This document shows positions 10,481 through 24,100 of a stretch of DNA of 64,000 nucleotides, one piece after another. This DNA is from Ricinus communis. Taxonomy: Eukaryota; Streptophyta; Magnoliopsida; Malpighiales; Euphorbiaceae. Below the pieces are notes generated by a model. The model saw only the letters and a list, made by a program, of their open reading frames with translations. It had not been told where the DNA came from and did not search any database. Made by a program: the position numbers and the translations under genes. Position 1 is the stretch's first letter. Every line of letters begins with the position of its first letter. Location of the stretch: positions 11,442,501 to 11,506,500 of the forward strand of contig NC_063265.1 of NCBI RefSeq assembly GCF_019578655.1. Direction: 5' to 3'.

Positions 10481-13400
10481 CTGTCAAATGAAGAAAGAAT
10501 GAGAAACAACTGAGACCATACGGAATGTTTTGTTACTTAATAGATAATAAAACCAAAAAGACTTGCTATTTCAAGAAATTTAAAAACTGACAGAACACCA
10601 GGACGTAGATGAATTATAACCCAAAAGAAAAAAAAATATCAAGAGTGAAGTGTAAATGAAGATGAATCACATGCAATCAGGAGTACCCAAAAAGAAAAAA
10701 CTTTTTCCGAGAACTGAACTGCTAGACATCAAAAAAAAAAAAAAATACAAGAAGAATAGCAGAACCCAAGATCAGGTCACTCAGTCGAGTAAAAAAGACA
10801 CCAACTTTAACTTGCTCAACTAATTCAAACAAAGAAACCCAAGAAATAAGAAAACCCTAGGAGTTGAAACAAGAAAACAAGACAGGAAGTCAAAAGTTGA
10901 GCTCAAGTTTTCAATGATTGAACACTCTTTTTAAATCTGATTAGGAGGTGAAATGAAAGTCCTTTACATCAGTACAGAGTGTTTTATTAAGTTGACAATG
11001 GCCAATAAGAAATGAAAAATAATGCACGTAACAGTGAAAGATGCTTATTCTGTATTAGTAAAGGTTGGTCCAGATCTACAAAAATGAACGTCTTAAAAAA
11101 TAAAAAATAAAAAGTAAATTTCTTCTTTATCTTTTTTCAAAGAGGAGCGTATGGAGCGGAGGAGAAGAGGCAAAGGCAAGAATCAAAGTGGAGCTCTGAC
11201 GCTTTTCTTAAGCTGACATGGAGGGGTCTCTGTTGGTTATGTTTTCAAGTCCAAAATCATGTGGTTGTACAATTTTTTAAATATTATGGATTCAGGGATC
11301 GTAATTGATGTGATTGTAATTGTATAGTACCTACCACTTTCAGAAAAAAAAAAATCAATTGTAACTGCACAGTAACCAAACCCACCGTGAATTCTGGAAA
11401 AGCCATTGTTTATTTTGTTCTAATTTCTATGGTCATTCTATGTTTTATTTTGTTCTAAATTGGTTGTCTAATTTTAATAATTGATAGTCTGTAATTTATA
11501 AAAATATTATTTTTAATAGTTTGTCTAAAATATTTGATTAATTAATTCTATATTAGTTTTATAGAATCTAAAATATTTAATAAGTTATCCTTTTTTTTAT
11601 TTTCATACATATTCAGATATTTGACTAAATCAACTAAACTTAAAAAATTATATTTTAGAATTAGATGAATCTATTAAAGTATCATTTTTGTCACTAAGAC
11701 TGAATTATTTATTTTAATCTCTCATTTTGAGAAAATAAATAATAAATAATTTTTAATGCAATTTAATGAAAAAGATATATTTTTTCTCTTGAGAGAAACT
11801 TAGTAACAAATACTAATGTTGGATAAGCCGTACAAATAATTCAATTTAATAATAACAAGAAGAAGACTAAAATTAATAAAATAATAATAATAATAATAAT
11901 GTAGCATATCGCCTATATCGATAATCGATGGTATTATAAAAAATAATATATATGTATATATATATATATATATATATCAAAAGGAAATACTAGAAAAATG
12001 AAAAGCTTGTCACATCTTAACATGAAATTTGGTGATGTGGCGGGATTAGATTGGCCTGATACTTTGGGATGCAGCAGTTTTATGAACATTGTCTCAGTTC
12101 TCTAGGCATTTCCCATTTTCTAGCGGTTCTTTTATAGCGAATATGATGTCTTGCCGTTAACGGTAAAGCTGTAATAATGGACAGCGCAGGCTGCCTTTTT
12201 GGCCCTTGGATTTTCAAATATTTAAAAGTTGATCTTTATGCCACGGGTTCCCTATAGTCCGCCTGGCCAATGATGTTAAATTTTTACTATTTTTATAAAA
12301 AAAGATATGATATTACATTAAATAAAATTGACAATTACATTTTAACAAAAATAAAAATAATATTAAATATTAAAAAATATACATAAAATAATTATTTTTA
12401 ACAATCATCAATCATATTGATTGAATAATAAATTATGATCCTGCGAAAAATACTTCATTTAATAACATTATATCACATATGACTTTATAAATATTTTTAA
12501 CGAGTCTAATTATTTAAATATTAAATTTAATTTTTTAAATATAAAAAGAGAACTCAATACCTCCGTAATAGAGGACCATAATACTTTTATAAAATAAGAA
12601 TTCAGAACTCAAGAATGGAGGACTACAAGACTTTCTAAGAAAATATTAATAATTATTTATAAAATTAAGAAAGAAATACAAAAATTATCATGTGATTTTA
12701 TCTTTTTACATAATATGTCATGTAATTTTTTTGTGATACTTTAGTACCTTGAGAATTAAAATATTAATAATTTATATTTAAATTTACTAACACCGTTAAT
12801 TAAATAGTCGTAATACATCCATTTATTATTAATTGGCTGAGATTACACCACCATTCCACTAATTACTACATTAGTTTTCGTCCAAAACTAGCTATATCAA
12901 TTTTTATAGAGTTTGAAGATAAAAATTAAAAAGAGAAAAAATAGTTTATAATTTAATTTTTTTAATTATAGTCAAATTCAATAATCTGATAAGATTATAA
13001 AATTTTATATTTTATCATTTATCTGACAAGACCGATTTTATAATGATCGGATTTCAATTGAAATTTAATTTTTAAAATTATTAAAACTATTAATAAATTT
13101 AGATACAAATTGCTAACAGTATAATTCTCACGGTACTAAAGTGCGATAAAAAATTTATAGGACTCTTTTGTGTCAAAGATTAAATCACACGTAAAATTTT
13201 TGTACTTTATCTTAAAACTAATTAATAAAAACGAGGGGTAATTTTTTTTTAATAGTAGAACTATGATTGGTTATTATTCTTTTTATTTTTTAACAATTAC
13301 AATTTTTAGAGAGGACGGACTAGTCTTCGGTAGCGCCCCTGGCTAGCAGGCCATACGGATGGATGATTTTTTTTTTTTTCTTAAATATAAAATTTGATAT

Positions 13401-16400
13401 TTTAATTTTTTTTAATCTATAAAAGAATTAACAAATACATATAAATTATAGAATCTGATAGTTATTTCATTATACTCTCTATAAAAGAATAATTCAAGTG
13501 TCCAAAATTTTCTCAAATCCAAAAATAAAATATTTTTACTATTTTAGTTATATGTCTAAGTACATATTATAATTTATTTTTAAAAACATAATCATTTATA
13601 TTTGATTCAATTTATAATAATTGTACGCATTTAAAAAATTATTAATAATACACAGTCAAACTCAAGAATACTGTTAAAAGGCTGTGGTAATCTATGCACA
13701 TCAATAGTCAATTATCATACCAACTCATTTGAAATTTGTAACATTGATTTTAGTCCGTAGATCACCTAAAGAAACTTTATAACCAAACGCGGTATTTCTT
13801 TTATTCTGCTCCTGTCCGCACTTAACAAATTTTAATTATTATTTGGACAGATTTTAAAAAGTAAAAAAAGAATTCGTAAAAAATTTGATTGTGTCTGTTT
13901 GAGCTTGTCTCCGGCAATTATAAAAATCTCCGTTCAGACACCAAATTTAGACACCGTATAAATTACCCATATAATTTAGATATGGATAATTAATCATCAT
14001 AAAATAATTAAATTTTTCTATTAATACCGGTTGAATGGTTAATAAAATGGTTTGAATTCTTATAAATATTATTTTTTAACTGAGTCGGATTGTAAATAGC
14101 TAATTTTTAAAAAATGGTTTATATATGTTAGAACAGTTGTGATAAGCAAGTCATGAAGTTAGAATCAAATCTAGATGCCTAAAACAAGACATGATTCTTA
14201 AAATTGGGTGCGGTCGACATATTGATTTGGTCATATACCCTAAACAAACCAGGCAATAATTACTTAAATGCACGATCACTCACTAGCTTAGCCTTAGCCA
14301 TTAATGTCTTTTTGTGAGGTGGACGTGGTCTGATTTTGGTGGAATGGAGGAGGAGGATAATGGCCAACAACACTTGAATAACTTAGTCATCTGTTTTTAT
14401 CATGTCTGATAAATTAACTGACCACTCCTTGAATAAAATTGTTCCACTGTGTCTTAACAGTATTAGTTAACATCTCCATTCCCACCTCACGTTTTGCCCC
14501 CTCCGATTCTAGCATTTAGTCTTCTTTTTTAGTGGCCGTTTGATCATCTGATCATATGTATCACTAAACTATCAGTCTGAGGAGATAAACATTTGTAAGA
14601 TTGATAGATAATCATCCAATGCATATATATGTGATGCATTATCATCTAATAAGAGCATTCTTTTATGATGAAAGTTACAAAAGAAATATTTTGTTGCTAG
14701 TCATAAAAAAAAAAATATATAATTATTTAATGATTTTACTATATTAGAGATTTCGCGATATGTTGGAACTTCCGCATACACATCAACAACTCAGTTGATA
14801 ATTTTATTTGTGATAATAAAAAAATGTTAAATTTGAATATTCATCGATACTGACAAGAGTTCAACGATGAGTATAACGTGTATTATTTAGTACATAAAAT
14901 ATCAATATCTAATGAATATATTTTGAAGATGATTCTTGTCAAAAAAGGTAAATAAAAATACTTTGTTTTTCCTATGAATATCTAAAGAATAAAAATGGAA
15001 GCTCTTTTTATCAGTAGTTTCATTTCTTTTAGAATAAACTATATGGATCTTTTCTCAATATTCAATCTCAGATGAAGATGGATGCTGTGAATCTGAAAAA
15101 AGCCCACATGGATGGGTTCATTAGAAGCTCAGAAATGGAGGTGGGCTCTGCTCATTCTGCATCCACTTAGGGGTGGTCTGCAAGGATCAGCCACTTTTTT
15201 GACTGCATCCACATGCCATTTGACCCTACTTCCACCACATCACCCTCTTTTGCCCTCACTGTTAAAATAATAATAATAATTAATAATAAAAGGGATTTTT
15301 TAATCAAAAAACTGGAGAATGGCGTATATTCAAAAGGTGAGTCATGTGGTATATAGTTAGTTATACATTATTGCTTGTAATCGCTACTTATCCTGATAAT
15401 GATATTCAAATTATAATTACCGAAGATAGGGGAAAAGGAAAGAATCTCATAGTTTTGTTTTAAAATTGATGTATATTTTTATAATCTACACTAAATTTGA
15501 TAAAAAATCTATATATATTTATTAATTTTAAATAATAAAATATACTTCAATTGATTAATACTAAAATGTTAAACTTCTTTTATTATTTGTTGTGGTATAT
15601 ATTATATATTTAAGTACAAAATTTATGTATTTTTAATAATGTATCTAATAATTTATTTTCAAATAGTTAAATAAAAATATTTTATTACTTATTCTATATC
15701 CATGTATAAAATATAAAGAGACATTAAAATTATCCATTAACCGTTGGTTTAGGATTACAACACTTATGAGGAAGTATCGAATTAAAACAATATAAATAAT
15801 AAAATGACACTATTAAACAATTGGTCGAGTTAATAAGCGAATTATTTTAAAATATATTCATTCAAAGAATCCTAGTTGATTCTTCTTTTTTTTTCTTGTT
15901 TTTCATCAAAGTCTCATTTTTTTATTTATCGTTCATTTTAGATCGGCAGTGATCCGTTTTTTTATACTTTTTCATTAATTAGTTTTTTAAGGAGTTTTAT
16001 GATCCTCGATTATGGAAGTTTTGAATTATTCTTCTTTAAAGATTTTATAGTAATCAATTAGAATGAGTGTTGAGTTCTCTTTTATGGGAGTGATGAAAAG
16101 AAAAACAATTAAATCCAATATTTAAACAATCGAACTCGTAAAAATATCTATAGAGTCGGTATATAGCTTAGTGCCATTGAATTGAGCATATTACTTCATT
16201 ATGATTGATGATTGTTATGAGTTGATTTTTTATTTGTATATTAAAATATATTTATTAATTTTTATTAATAAACCATTGATATTTCTTTTAAAATAAAGTG
16301 AATAATCGAATTTATCTCCATAAAAGATTATATTTGCTGGTTTAAGAAAAGAAAGGCACCATAAATGCAAAACTACTCTCTTGTTTGCTAAATTTGAGCT

Positions 16401-17285
16401 TCCTTTACGGGTGATGATGTTTGACAACGATACCTTTGCATTGTCATCGTCTGTGTTGTACCCACGTCTGTGCCAATTTATATATATACATCCCTTTTTC
16501 TATTTAATTATAAACTAATATAAAGAGATTCTAACCTGAAATATTACTGAAGTTAAAATATATACACTTTTCTAAAAGTAAATTATTAGGAGATAATTTT
16601 TAAATTCCTATAATTATTTTTTCAATTTTTAAATAACTAAACTCTTCATATTAAACATGATATATAATTTATTAAAATAATCATTGATAGGTTTAAAATA
16701 TTTATATCAGTTATTCATCATTTTATTCTCTAAATATATATTTAGAAAAAATACGAATCATATATATTATTTCTTATGCGAATTTCTCCATATGAGTAGC
16801 ACTATTTTTAAGTAAAATTCATCAACATAAATTTTTTAAATATATATATTAATTTGAAATCGTAAAATTAGTCACTAAACTGTTAAATAATAAATAAATG
16901 TTTAAATTTTAATATGATAAATGATTATTTCAATATGATAATGATTATAAAAGTTGTTGATACATCAAATAATCAATCAAAAATTCAATGCAAGAATAAA
17001 ATACAAGAATTTAATTATTCTTTTTTAATTTGAGCACTTCATACATGAAATTAAATTTAGCTAATCCTATTAATGATTTATTTAGTCTCTTGGAAGAAAA
17101 AACATCAAATCTCGTTCCTCTATTTTATAATTGGCACTTAAAACTGAAAAAAAAAAAGAAAAATAATTAAATCTATGGCAAGTTTGCAATATTATAAACT
17201 AATTCAAAATATAATTACTTCAAATTCATTAAAAATTCGTTTAATCATGGGTGAGACCTTTTTTTCAAAATTTATACTTCGGGGA
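10481..17285. other. AT-rich intergenic DNA between divergent kinesin and WD40 genes (copy 2)
   Basis: Counterpart of 425-7261 with the same repeats and no recognisable gene. Small ORFs here have alternative starts and AT-driven codon use and are not conserved through indels between the two copies, which argues against coding. Confidence 0.6.
12655..13215. mobile_element. MITE-like element with inverted ends (copy 2)
   Basis: Same element as at 2640-3205, carried along by the 10-kb duplication, so it is not an independent insertion. The inverted arms (around 12665-12775 and 13110-13215) show the same ACAAAAATT and CTTTAGTACC landmarks. Confidence 0.45.
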
Positions 17286-18470
17286 TTACAAATTTAGACA
17301 CATAACGACGTCGTCCCTGAAGCCACGGCAAATATGACAGATAAGAATTTCACATGCTCGGGCTTGCCTTTGACTTTCACTTTCCCGTTCGTTCGTTAAA
17401 AAAATAAAATAAAAATAATAATAATGAAAAGTCTGTTTGTTTATGGTAATTAGTTCCCAAATCTCTCCTCTTTCTTTCTCTTCTCTCTCTTCTTCTTCTT
17501 CTTCCTGTCTCTTCGCTATGTAAAATAAATAAAACTCCCAACACAAAACAAAAACAAAGCAAAGAAAATATAGCCACAATCTCTAAATTTAGGGTTTCAA
17601 TAACAATAATAATAATAATAATAATTGACTCTCTCAATATCATAATAAATCAAACACTATTACCAGATTTTCATCTCCCGAATTCCATCACTTCCCTGTA
17701 AGTTAGTCTTATAATTCTCCTTTTTATTATTATTCATTTTACGATGATTTTGTTTTTGAGCCTCCATTTCATTATATTTTTTGGTTATTTTTGCATTATT
17801 ACTCTCTCTCTACTTTGTTTTGGCTCATGTTTTGTGCATAGTAATACTCAGTATCCATTTACTCGATTCTTCTTTGTTTTTAGGGTTTGGATCGCATTTA
17901 TTACCGGCGATTTTTGTCTTTCTAAATTTTGATTTTGAATTTGTTTCTCAATATCTAAATTAAGCATTTAAGGACTTGTTGGTGATTGCTGCCATGTGCA
18001 AAATTCTTTGGCAAGTCGTCGATTAATAGATTGTTTTCATTTTATGGTGATTAATATTCTAGTCCATGGCTTTCCATACATTAATTTAGCGTTGACATTT
18101 TGGTGCATTAATGACCTAAATATATATTAATATGAGTAAATTAAGTGGGATAAATAATATAACTGATACTATGCTCGTGTCTGCCTGCAAGATAGTGTTG
18201 GCATTTTTCCTACTAGCAGATCGTGTCCAGTTCATGCCTTTCTATTCATGTTGAAATGTTTAAATTTGAGATTAATGTTATAAATTGGGGATTAGCGGAT
18301 ATATTATAGAAGTAGTTAGTGATTTCTAAGAAATAGGTGATCATTTGTTGGGGAACCCAGCTATAAATGGTCTCTGACTAGTTCAAACTGTTACCAACAG
18401 CTTATTAAAGATCTGCTATTTTTAATTTTGTTTTTTTTTTCTCACTGATTGCCATTTTATGTTACATTAG
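17286..18470 (+). promoter_or_regulatory. WD40 gene promoter, leader and 5'-UTR intron (copy 2)
   Basis: Copy-2 version of 7262-8446: GACGTC palindrome at 17305-17314, pyrimidine-rich leader (about 17463-17510), TTAGGGTTT at 17589-17597, 5'-UTR intron from GTAAGT at 17698 to acceptor TTACATTAG at 18470. This copy is physically joined to the complete gene body. Differences from copy 1 are indels such as a shorter CTCT run. Confidence 0.6.
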
Positions 18471-18481
18471 GGTTTATTGCG

Positions 18482-21057
18482 ATGCACCGAGTGGGTAGTG
18501 CAGGAACACGTCAAGTTCTGTTCGCCCACGCAAAGAGAAGAGGCTTACATATGTGCTGAATGATGCTGACGATAAGAAGGTAGTATTAGTATTTCTAATT
18601 ATTATTTATTATTAATTTGGGATGTGGGGTGTTGGGAAGATTATTGGGTAGTCAGCATTTTTCTGTGTCTTGTTTTCACTTTGTGTACTTAATTGCATGT
18701 TTAATTTCTTTAACTTATTGCTTCTTTTGCTAATGGATTATTCTTTGACATTGCTAAGATCTATGACACAACGAGCATTAACTAAACTCTATTTGTTCGG
18801 TTTTATAAATATAAACTTCTCTTATTATGTCATTTAAATTAGTTCATCAGATTGAATTAATACGCCTGCATGCTCAGGAATTATAAACTTGTATTGTGCT
18901 ATCATCTTTGTTTAAATCTTTAACTTTTGCAGTCAATTTGGGGCCCCTTCTACAAGGAAATGACAGGCAATATTACCAGTTGTTTTGTTTCTTTTTTTTT
19001 TTTTTTTACAGATCAGAATAAAGAATTGGCCTTGATTGCATGTGCTTGGCTTTGTTGAGTTGCTTCACCTTGTCTGAATTTGTAGTTCTGCCTGTTTTAA
19101 GCTATAGTTAGATGATAAATAGTATGTTCTTGATTCAGTTGAAAGCTTCTTGTTTAAAGTTGGAAACTTTTTGGAATTTTAGATCAAGTATTGCTGCAAG
19201 ATAGCCTTCATTTATTTGCTGGGGCAGGCTTCTTTCTCCAGTGCTGTGCTTTTTTCTCAAAAAAATTAATCTGCTTCCTATATATATCATAAGCCCTTTG
19301 TGAGGATGTCATTACTGTTAACATGGTTAAAGATCCTAAGGTTCTTGTTTTGGATGTCTGTTTTGCAGCATTGTTCTGGCGTAAATTGCCTGGCTGTATT
19401 AAAGTCGTCTGTTTCTGATGGGTCTGATTACCTATTCACTGGGAGTCGTGATGGCACGCTGAAGAGATGGGCACTGGCTGAAGATTCTGCTACTTGCTCC
19501 GCAACTTTTGAGTCACATGTAGATTGGGTACCTTCTTTTGCCTTGTGGCAATATCTTCATTACCATGTATGGTACCTATCAGAGGTCTGACTGATGGTTA
19601 ATGGCTGCTGTTGATATAAAGCCAGCTGATTTGATGCCTTATTAACTCCATAGGACATTGAAGGGGCAAATTTGAGTTGGTTTTTTTTCATCATATTGCA
19701 TAAACTTATAATCAGATGCATTGCTGGTGATTGGAAAAAGATAAAAAGAAAAGGAGTTATACGTGAATCCCTCCTCTGTCCATCAAATATTATGCTTTAG
19801 AAATTCCCTTGTCTTTATGTATTGTTTTATCACATGCATTAGGTGCATTTATGCTAATGCTCGGATACATTTAAAAGGAAATTTTCTGGTTATACAGGTA
19901 AATGATGCGGTTCTTGTTGGTGATAGTACACTTATTTCCTGCTCTTCAGACACCACCCTTAAGGTCTGCCAATCTCCATAAAATTATAGCTGTCTATTCT
20001 TTGCGTCATTTTTTGTTCTCTTGTTAATTGATTTGTTTGTTTGTATTTTTTGTTGTGAAATGCTAGACATGGAATTGCTTGTCTGATGGAACTTGTACCA
20101 AGACTCTCCGTCAGCACTCTGACTATGTTACTTGTCTTGCTGCAGCAGAAAAAAATGTAATTTCTAAGGCGGTGGCTTTTTCTTTTTAATATTTTTATTA
20201 TTGACTGCATGGATCAAAAGCTCCTGTTGCATCTTTCTACCACTTAATTCATACTTCATTTGACAAGAATCTTCCGTGTAATCATGATTCCTGTGATCTT
20301 ATTCTTATATATTTTCAGTGTCATTTTCTGATCCTCTTCTAGTATCATGCATTTTAGAGCAATATCGTTGCCTCTGGTGGCCTTGGTGGGGAGGTTTTTA
20401 TATGGGATCTTGAAGCTGCACTTGCACCAGTCTCAAAGTCAAATGATCCTATGGAAGATGATTGTTCAAATGGTGTCAATGGATCTAGTAACTCGTTGCC
20501 CATGACAAGTTTACGCACCATTAGCTCAAGCAACAGCATATCTATGCATAATTCTCAGTCCCATGGATTTGTCCCAATTGCTGCCAAAGGCCATAAGGAA
20601 TCAGTTTATGCACTCGCAATGAATGATAGTGGATCTATTCTTGTGTCTGGTGGAACTGAGAAGGTATATTATGTCATTGGCAATAATCTGTGGGCCATGT
20701 TTGTGCTCCATATACGTGAGATGGTTTAAAGTCATGTATGAAGCTTCTTTCCATATATTATATGATTTGAAAAGGGTGCTGACTTACTAAGTTAGAGCAA
20801 TTTATTCTTTCTTTATTGGTATAGGTCGTGCGGGTTTGGGATCCAAGGACTGGTTCGAAGGCAATGAAGCTAAGGGGGCACACTGATAATATCAGAGCTC
20901 TGCTTCTGGACTCCACTGGCAGGTTTGTTGAATGTGTCTGCAGCTATGTCAAATTTACTGATGTTAGTTCTTTGAATTTCTTTTGGGTTAGAACTGGATT
21001 CATTATATGCTGATGAGGATACAGTGTAATTGGACACAATCACTGCTTTCACTCACC

Positions 21058-21105
<48 letters not shown>

Positions 21106-24100
21106 GTGTGTGTGTTATATTTCCATTTTTTATTTTGTTTTCTCAATGCTTTGGGTAAGTGGGTGGGTTTGGGAGTTGTCGGGGGATGGGGATGTTGGTT
21201 TATGGGTTTGGATTCAGCTGACTTGCTTTCTACCGATAGCAGACAGCTTTTTATATTGAAAAGACTTATTAAAGCATAATTTCTATCTGGTCAAGAAAAA
21301 TTTTAATTAAGCATTGCCAACTTGGCTTTTTATGTGCTACATGGGGCATTCATATTTACCAAAAATGCTTGAGAAGGTTTTTTAAATGTCACTAGGAACA
21401 TACTCTCATGTGAAGGATGAGGTATCTAATCAGTGGTGGTTGTAAATGTAATTGAAAATGATGGGAAGGGAAAGGGGTGATGGTCTCTGAGGGGCTTGAC
21501 GTGAGATGGAAAGGGAGACCAAGGAAAGGAATATTAAATGTGCATGTTTTTATGTTTCTTGATCTACCTATGATTATGAAGGCCTTTAACAAAAAGAATA
21601 TGCAAATGCTGTTGTGTTTAACATCCTGCAATAGTTAAATGGTATAGCTGGGTCTTATCTTGATCAATTTCTTATCAGCTTAATTTAATTATGTAGCTTA
21701 TCTATGCTGTCTTCATTTTACCATATATTCATTTTAGTAACTGAATTTCCAAATTTTTGTTCTTGCAGGTTTTGCTTATCAGGGTCTTCTGACTCCATGA
21801 TCAGGTAGATATTTTAGGATTTTCTGTGTGCTGTATTTGCCCTACTCTCTACCTTTAAAACGTGTTAAGAACTTGCCCTTAATTTTCATGTATTTTTCAT
21901 AGACTATGGGACCTTGGTCAGCAGCGTTGCATGCATTCATATGCTGTGCATACAGATTCTGTTTGGGCACTTGCCAGCACCCCAGCATTTAGTCATGTCT
22001 ATAGTGGTGGGAGGGATAATTCTGTAAGTAAAATTTCTTTCAATCAAACTAACAAAATCATCCCTAGCTTTTTTTGGACACTTCTCTTACTTTTGAGCTT
22101 CACTGCTCAAATTTTTGATGCCGAATTCTGTTTATGCCCTCAGTTATACTTGACAGACCTGGCAACAAGAGAGAGTCTTTTGCTTTGTACGAAGGAACAT
22201 CCCATTTTGCAACTAGCATTGCATGATGATGGCATATGGGTTGCAACTACAGATTCTTCAGTTGATAGATGGCCCGCTGAAGGACACAATCCTCAAAAGG
22301 TCTTTCAAAGAGGTGGTTCATTTTTAGCAGGAAACCTGTCTTTTTCAAGGGCTAGGGTCTCCTTAGAAGGGTCTACCCCTGTAAGTAATGCTTATTGCAC
22401 GCATTTCACTTCACTTGATGTTCCTGAAATACAAGTTGGAGATGCAGTGAATTATTATTATTTCTTTTGTTGCAATCTTTATTCTAGGTTTTGGACTCTA
22501 GGATAACTATTTATGTTAGTGTATTTGGTGCCTTATTTTGCTCGATCTCTATCTTTTCCTGCTCCCACCCAGTTAAGCATGTGGTGGAAAAACTTTTTTG
22601 CTTACAATGCTTGTATCAATCTTCTTTATTAATTGTCATTATTTTTAGGGGCGAGCATAATCCCAAAAAAGGGGAACTGAGCTGATAATTTGGTTCTGTT
22701 TGATCAGATTTGATTTGATTTTATACTGAAATTATTTTGGTTTCTTCAGTTTTAAGTTTAAAAAAATCTGGATCTTTTATTTATTGTAAAGATATGAAAT
22801 ATATTGTTTTAAAATCTTTTTTTTTTTAAGTGAATCATATGTAATTCGGTTGATTTGGTTTGGCCTCTCATTAGGTTTGTTTTATATTTATATAAAATTT
22901 GGTTAATTCGCTTTGGTTTGAAATTCGGTTCTGTTCGGTTCACATTTGCAGAAATTTCGGTTTGTATGATAGGTCTGGTTTGGTTCAGTTTTGAACCCAA
23001 CCTACTTTATGCTCACCCTTATTATATGCTTATATCAATCTTTTTGTATCATTCATATCATGTTTTGTTGTTGCTGTTATTGTTGTTGTTATTACTATTA
23101 TTATTATTGTTATTACTATTCTTATTTTTATTTTGCAGATTAACACTCTTTGCATATCCTTTTTATCTAGTGATGATATGTTTGACTTGTTCAGCATCTG
23201 TTTAGATAGGCACTATATCTTTCTGTAATCATGACATAGCCTTCTTTTCTTATTCATACACCCTTGACATTTTGCAGATTCCTGTTTACAAAGAACCAAC
23301 CTTAGGCATTCCTGGGACTCCAGCGATAGTGCAGCATGAAATTCTAAACAATAGAAGGCATGTCTTGACTAAGGTAAGTACACTGTTATTCCAATGTGTT
23401 GAGGTGTGAAAATGGAGTCCTATGCAACTTATGTTTTGCACCTGTTTGGTAGGATACTGTTGGTTCCGTGAAGCTATGGGAGATCACAAGGGGTGTTGTA
23501 GTTGAAGACTATGGAAAGGTTGCATCTTGTTTTCCTTTTCTGTATCAATGTGAATGGCATTATTGTATTCTTCGCATGGTAGTATTCTGTGTCTTCTGGA
23601 CATGGTGAGGTAGTTCCACAGTGAGGTTCATTCACCATGTCGAGTGTGTTTGTGTGTAAAAGGTTTTGATTTGTTTTGTATAACACATTAATGATTCATA
23701 TTTCTATTTTCTTCCCAGGTGTCGTTTGAAGAGAAAAAGGAACAATTATATGAAATGGTATGCAAGATGAATAGTTTTCTCGGAGTTCTTGTAACTCTTG
23801 TGGATCTTACTGTTGATTTTCTTCATGCTCTAGGTAAGTATTCCTGCATGGTTCACCGTGGATACAAGGCTTGGAAGCTTGTCTGTTCATTTGGAGACAC
23901 CACAATGCTTTCATGCTGAGATGTATTCTGCTGACCTTAACATAGCTGGAAAACCTGAAGATGACAAGGTAAGTTGATTTATTAATTTACAACTTACTGA
24001 TCTTGGAAAAGTTTATGATTTCTAAGTGCTGTACTAAATTTGAAACTAGATTGTTTACCATTTGGTTTATTGTAATCAGACTCATCTATTGTATCCACCC

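Larger units (their letters stand above)
10015..19065. repeat. 10-kb direct duplication, copy 2
   Basis: Second copy of the unit at 1-9040. Unlike copy 1 it stays connected at both ends: leftwards to further kinesin exons (9566-9884) and rightwards, past GAGTTGCTT at 19065, to exons 2-17 of the WD40 gene. It is therefore the copy in the ancestral arrangement. Divergence from copy 1 is low and allele-like. Confidence 0.95.

Noticed and set aside
22855..23205. Hydrophobic 116-codon ORF resembling a membrane protein
   Set aside because: It lies inside WD40 intron 9 and its Leu run comes from a TTG/TTA microsatellite.
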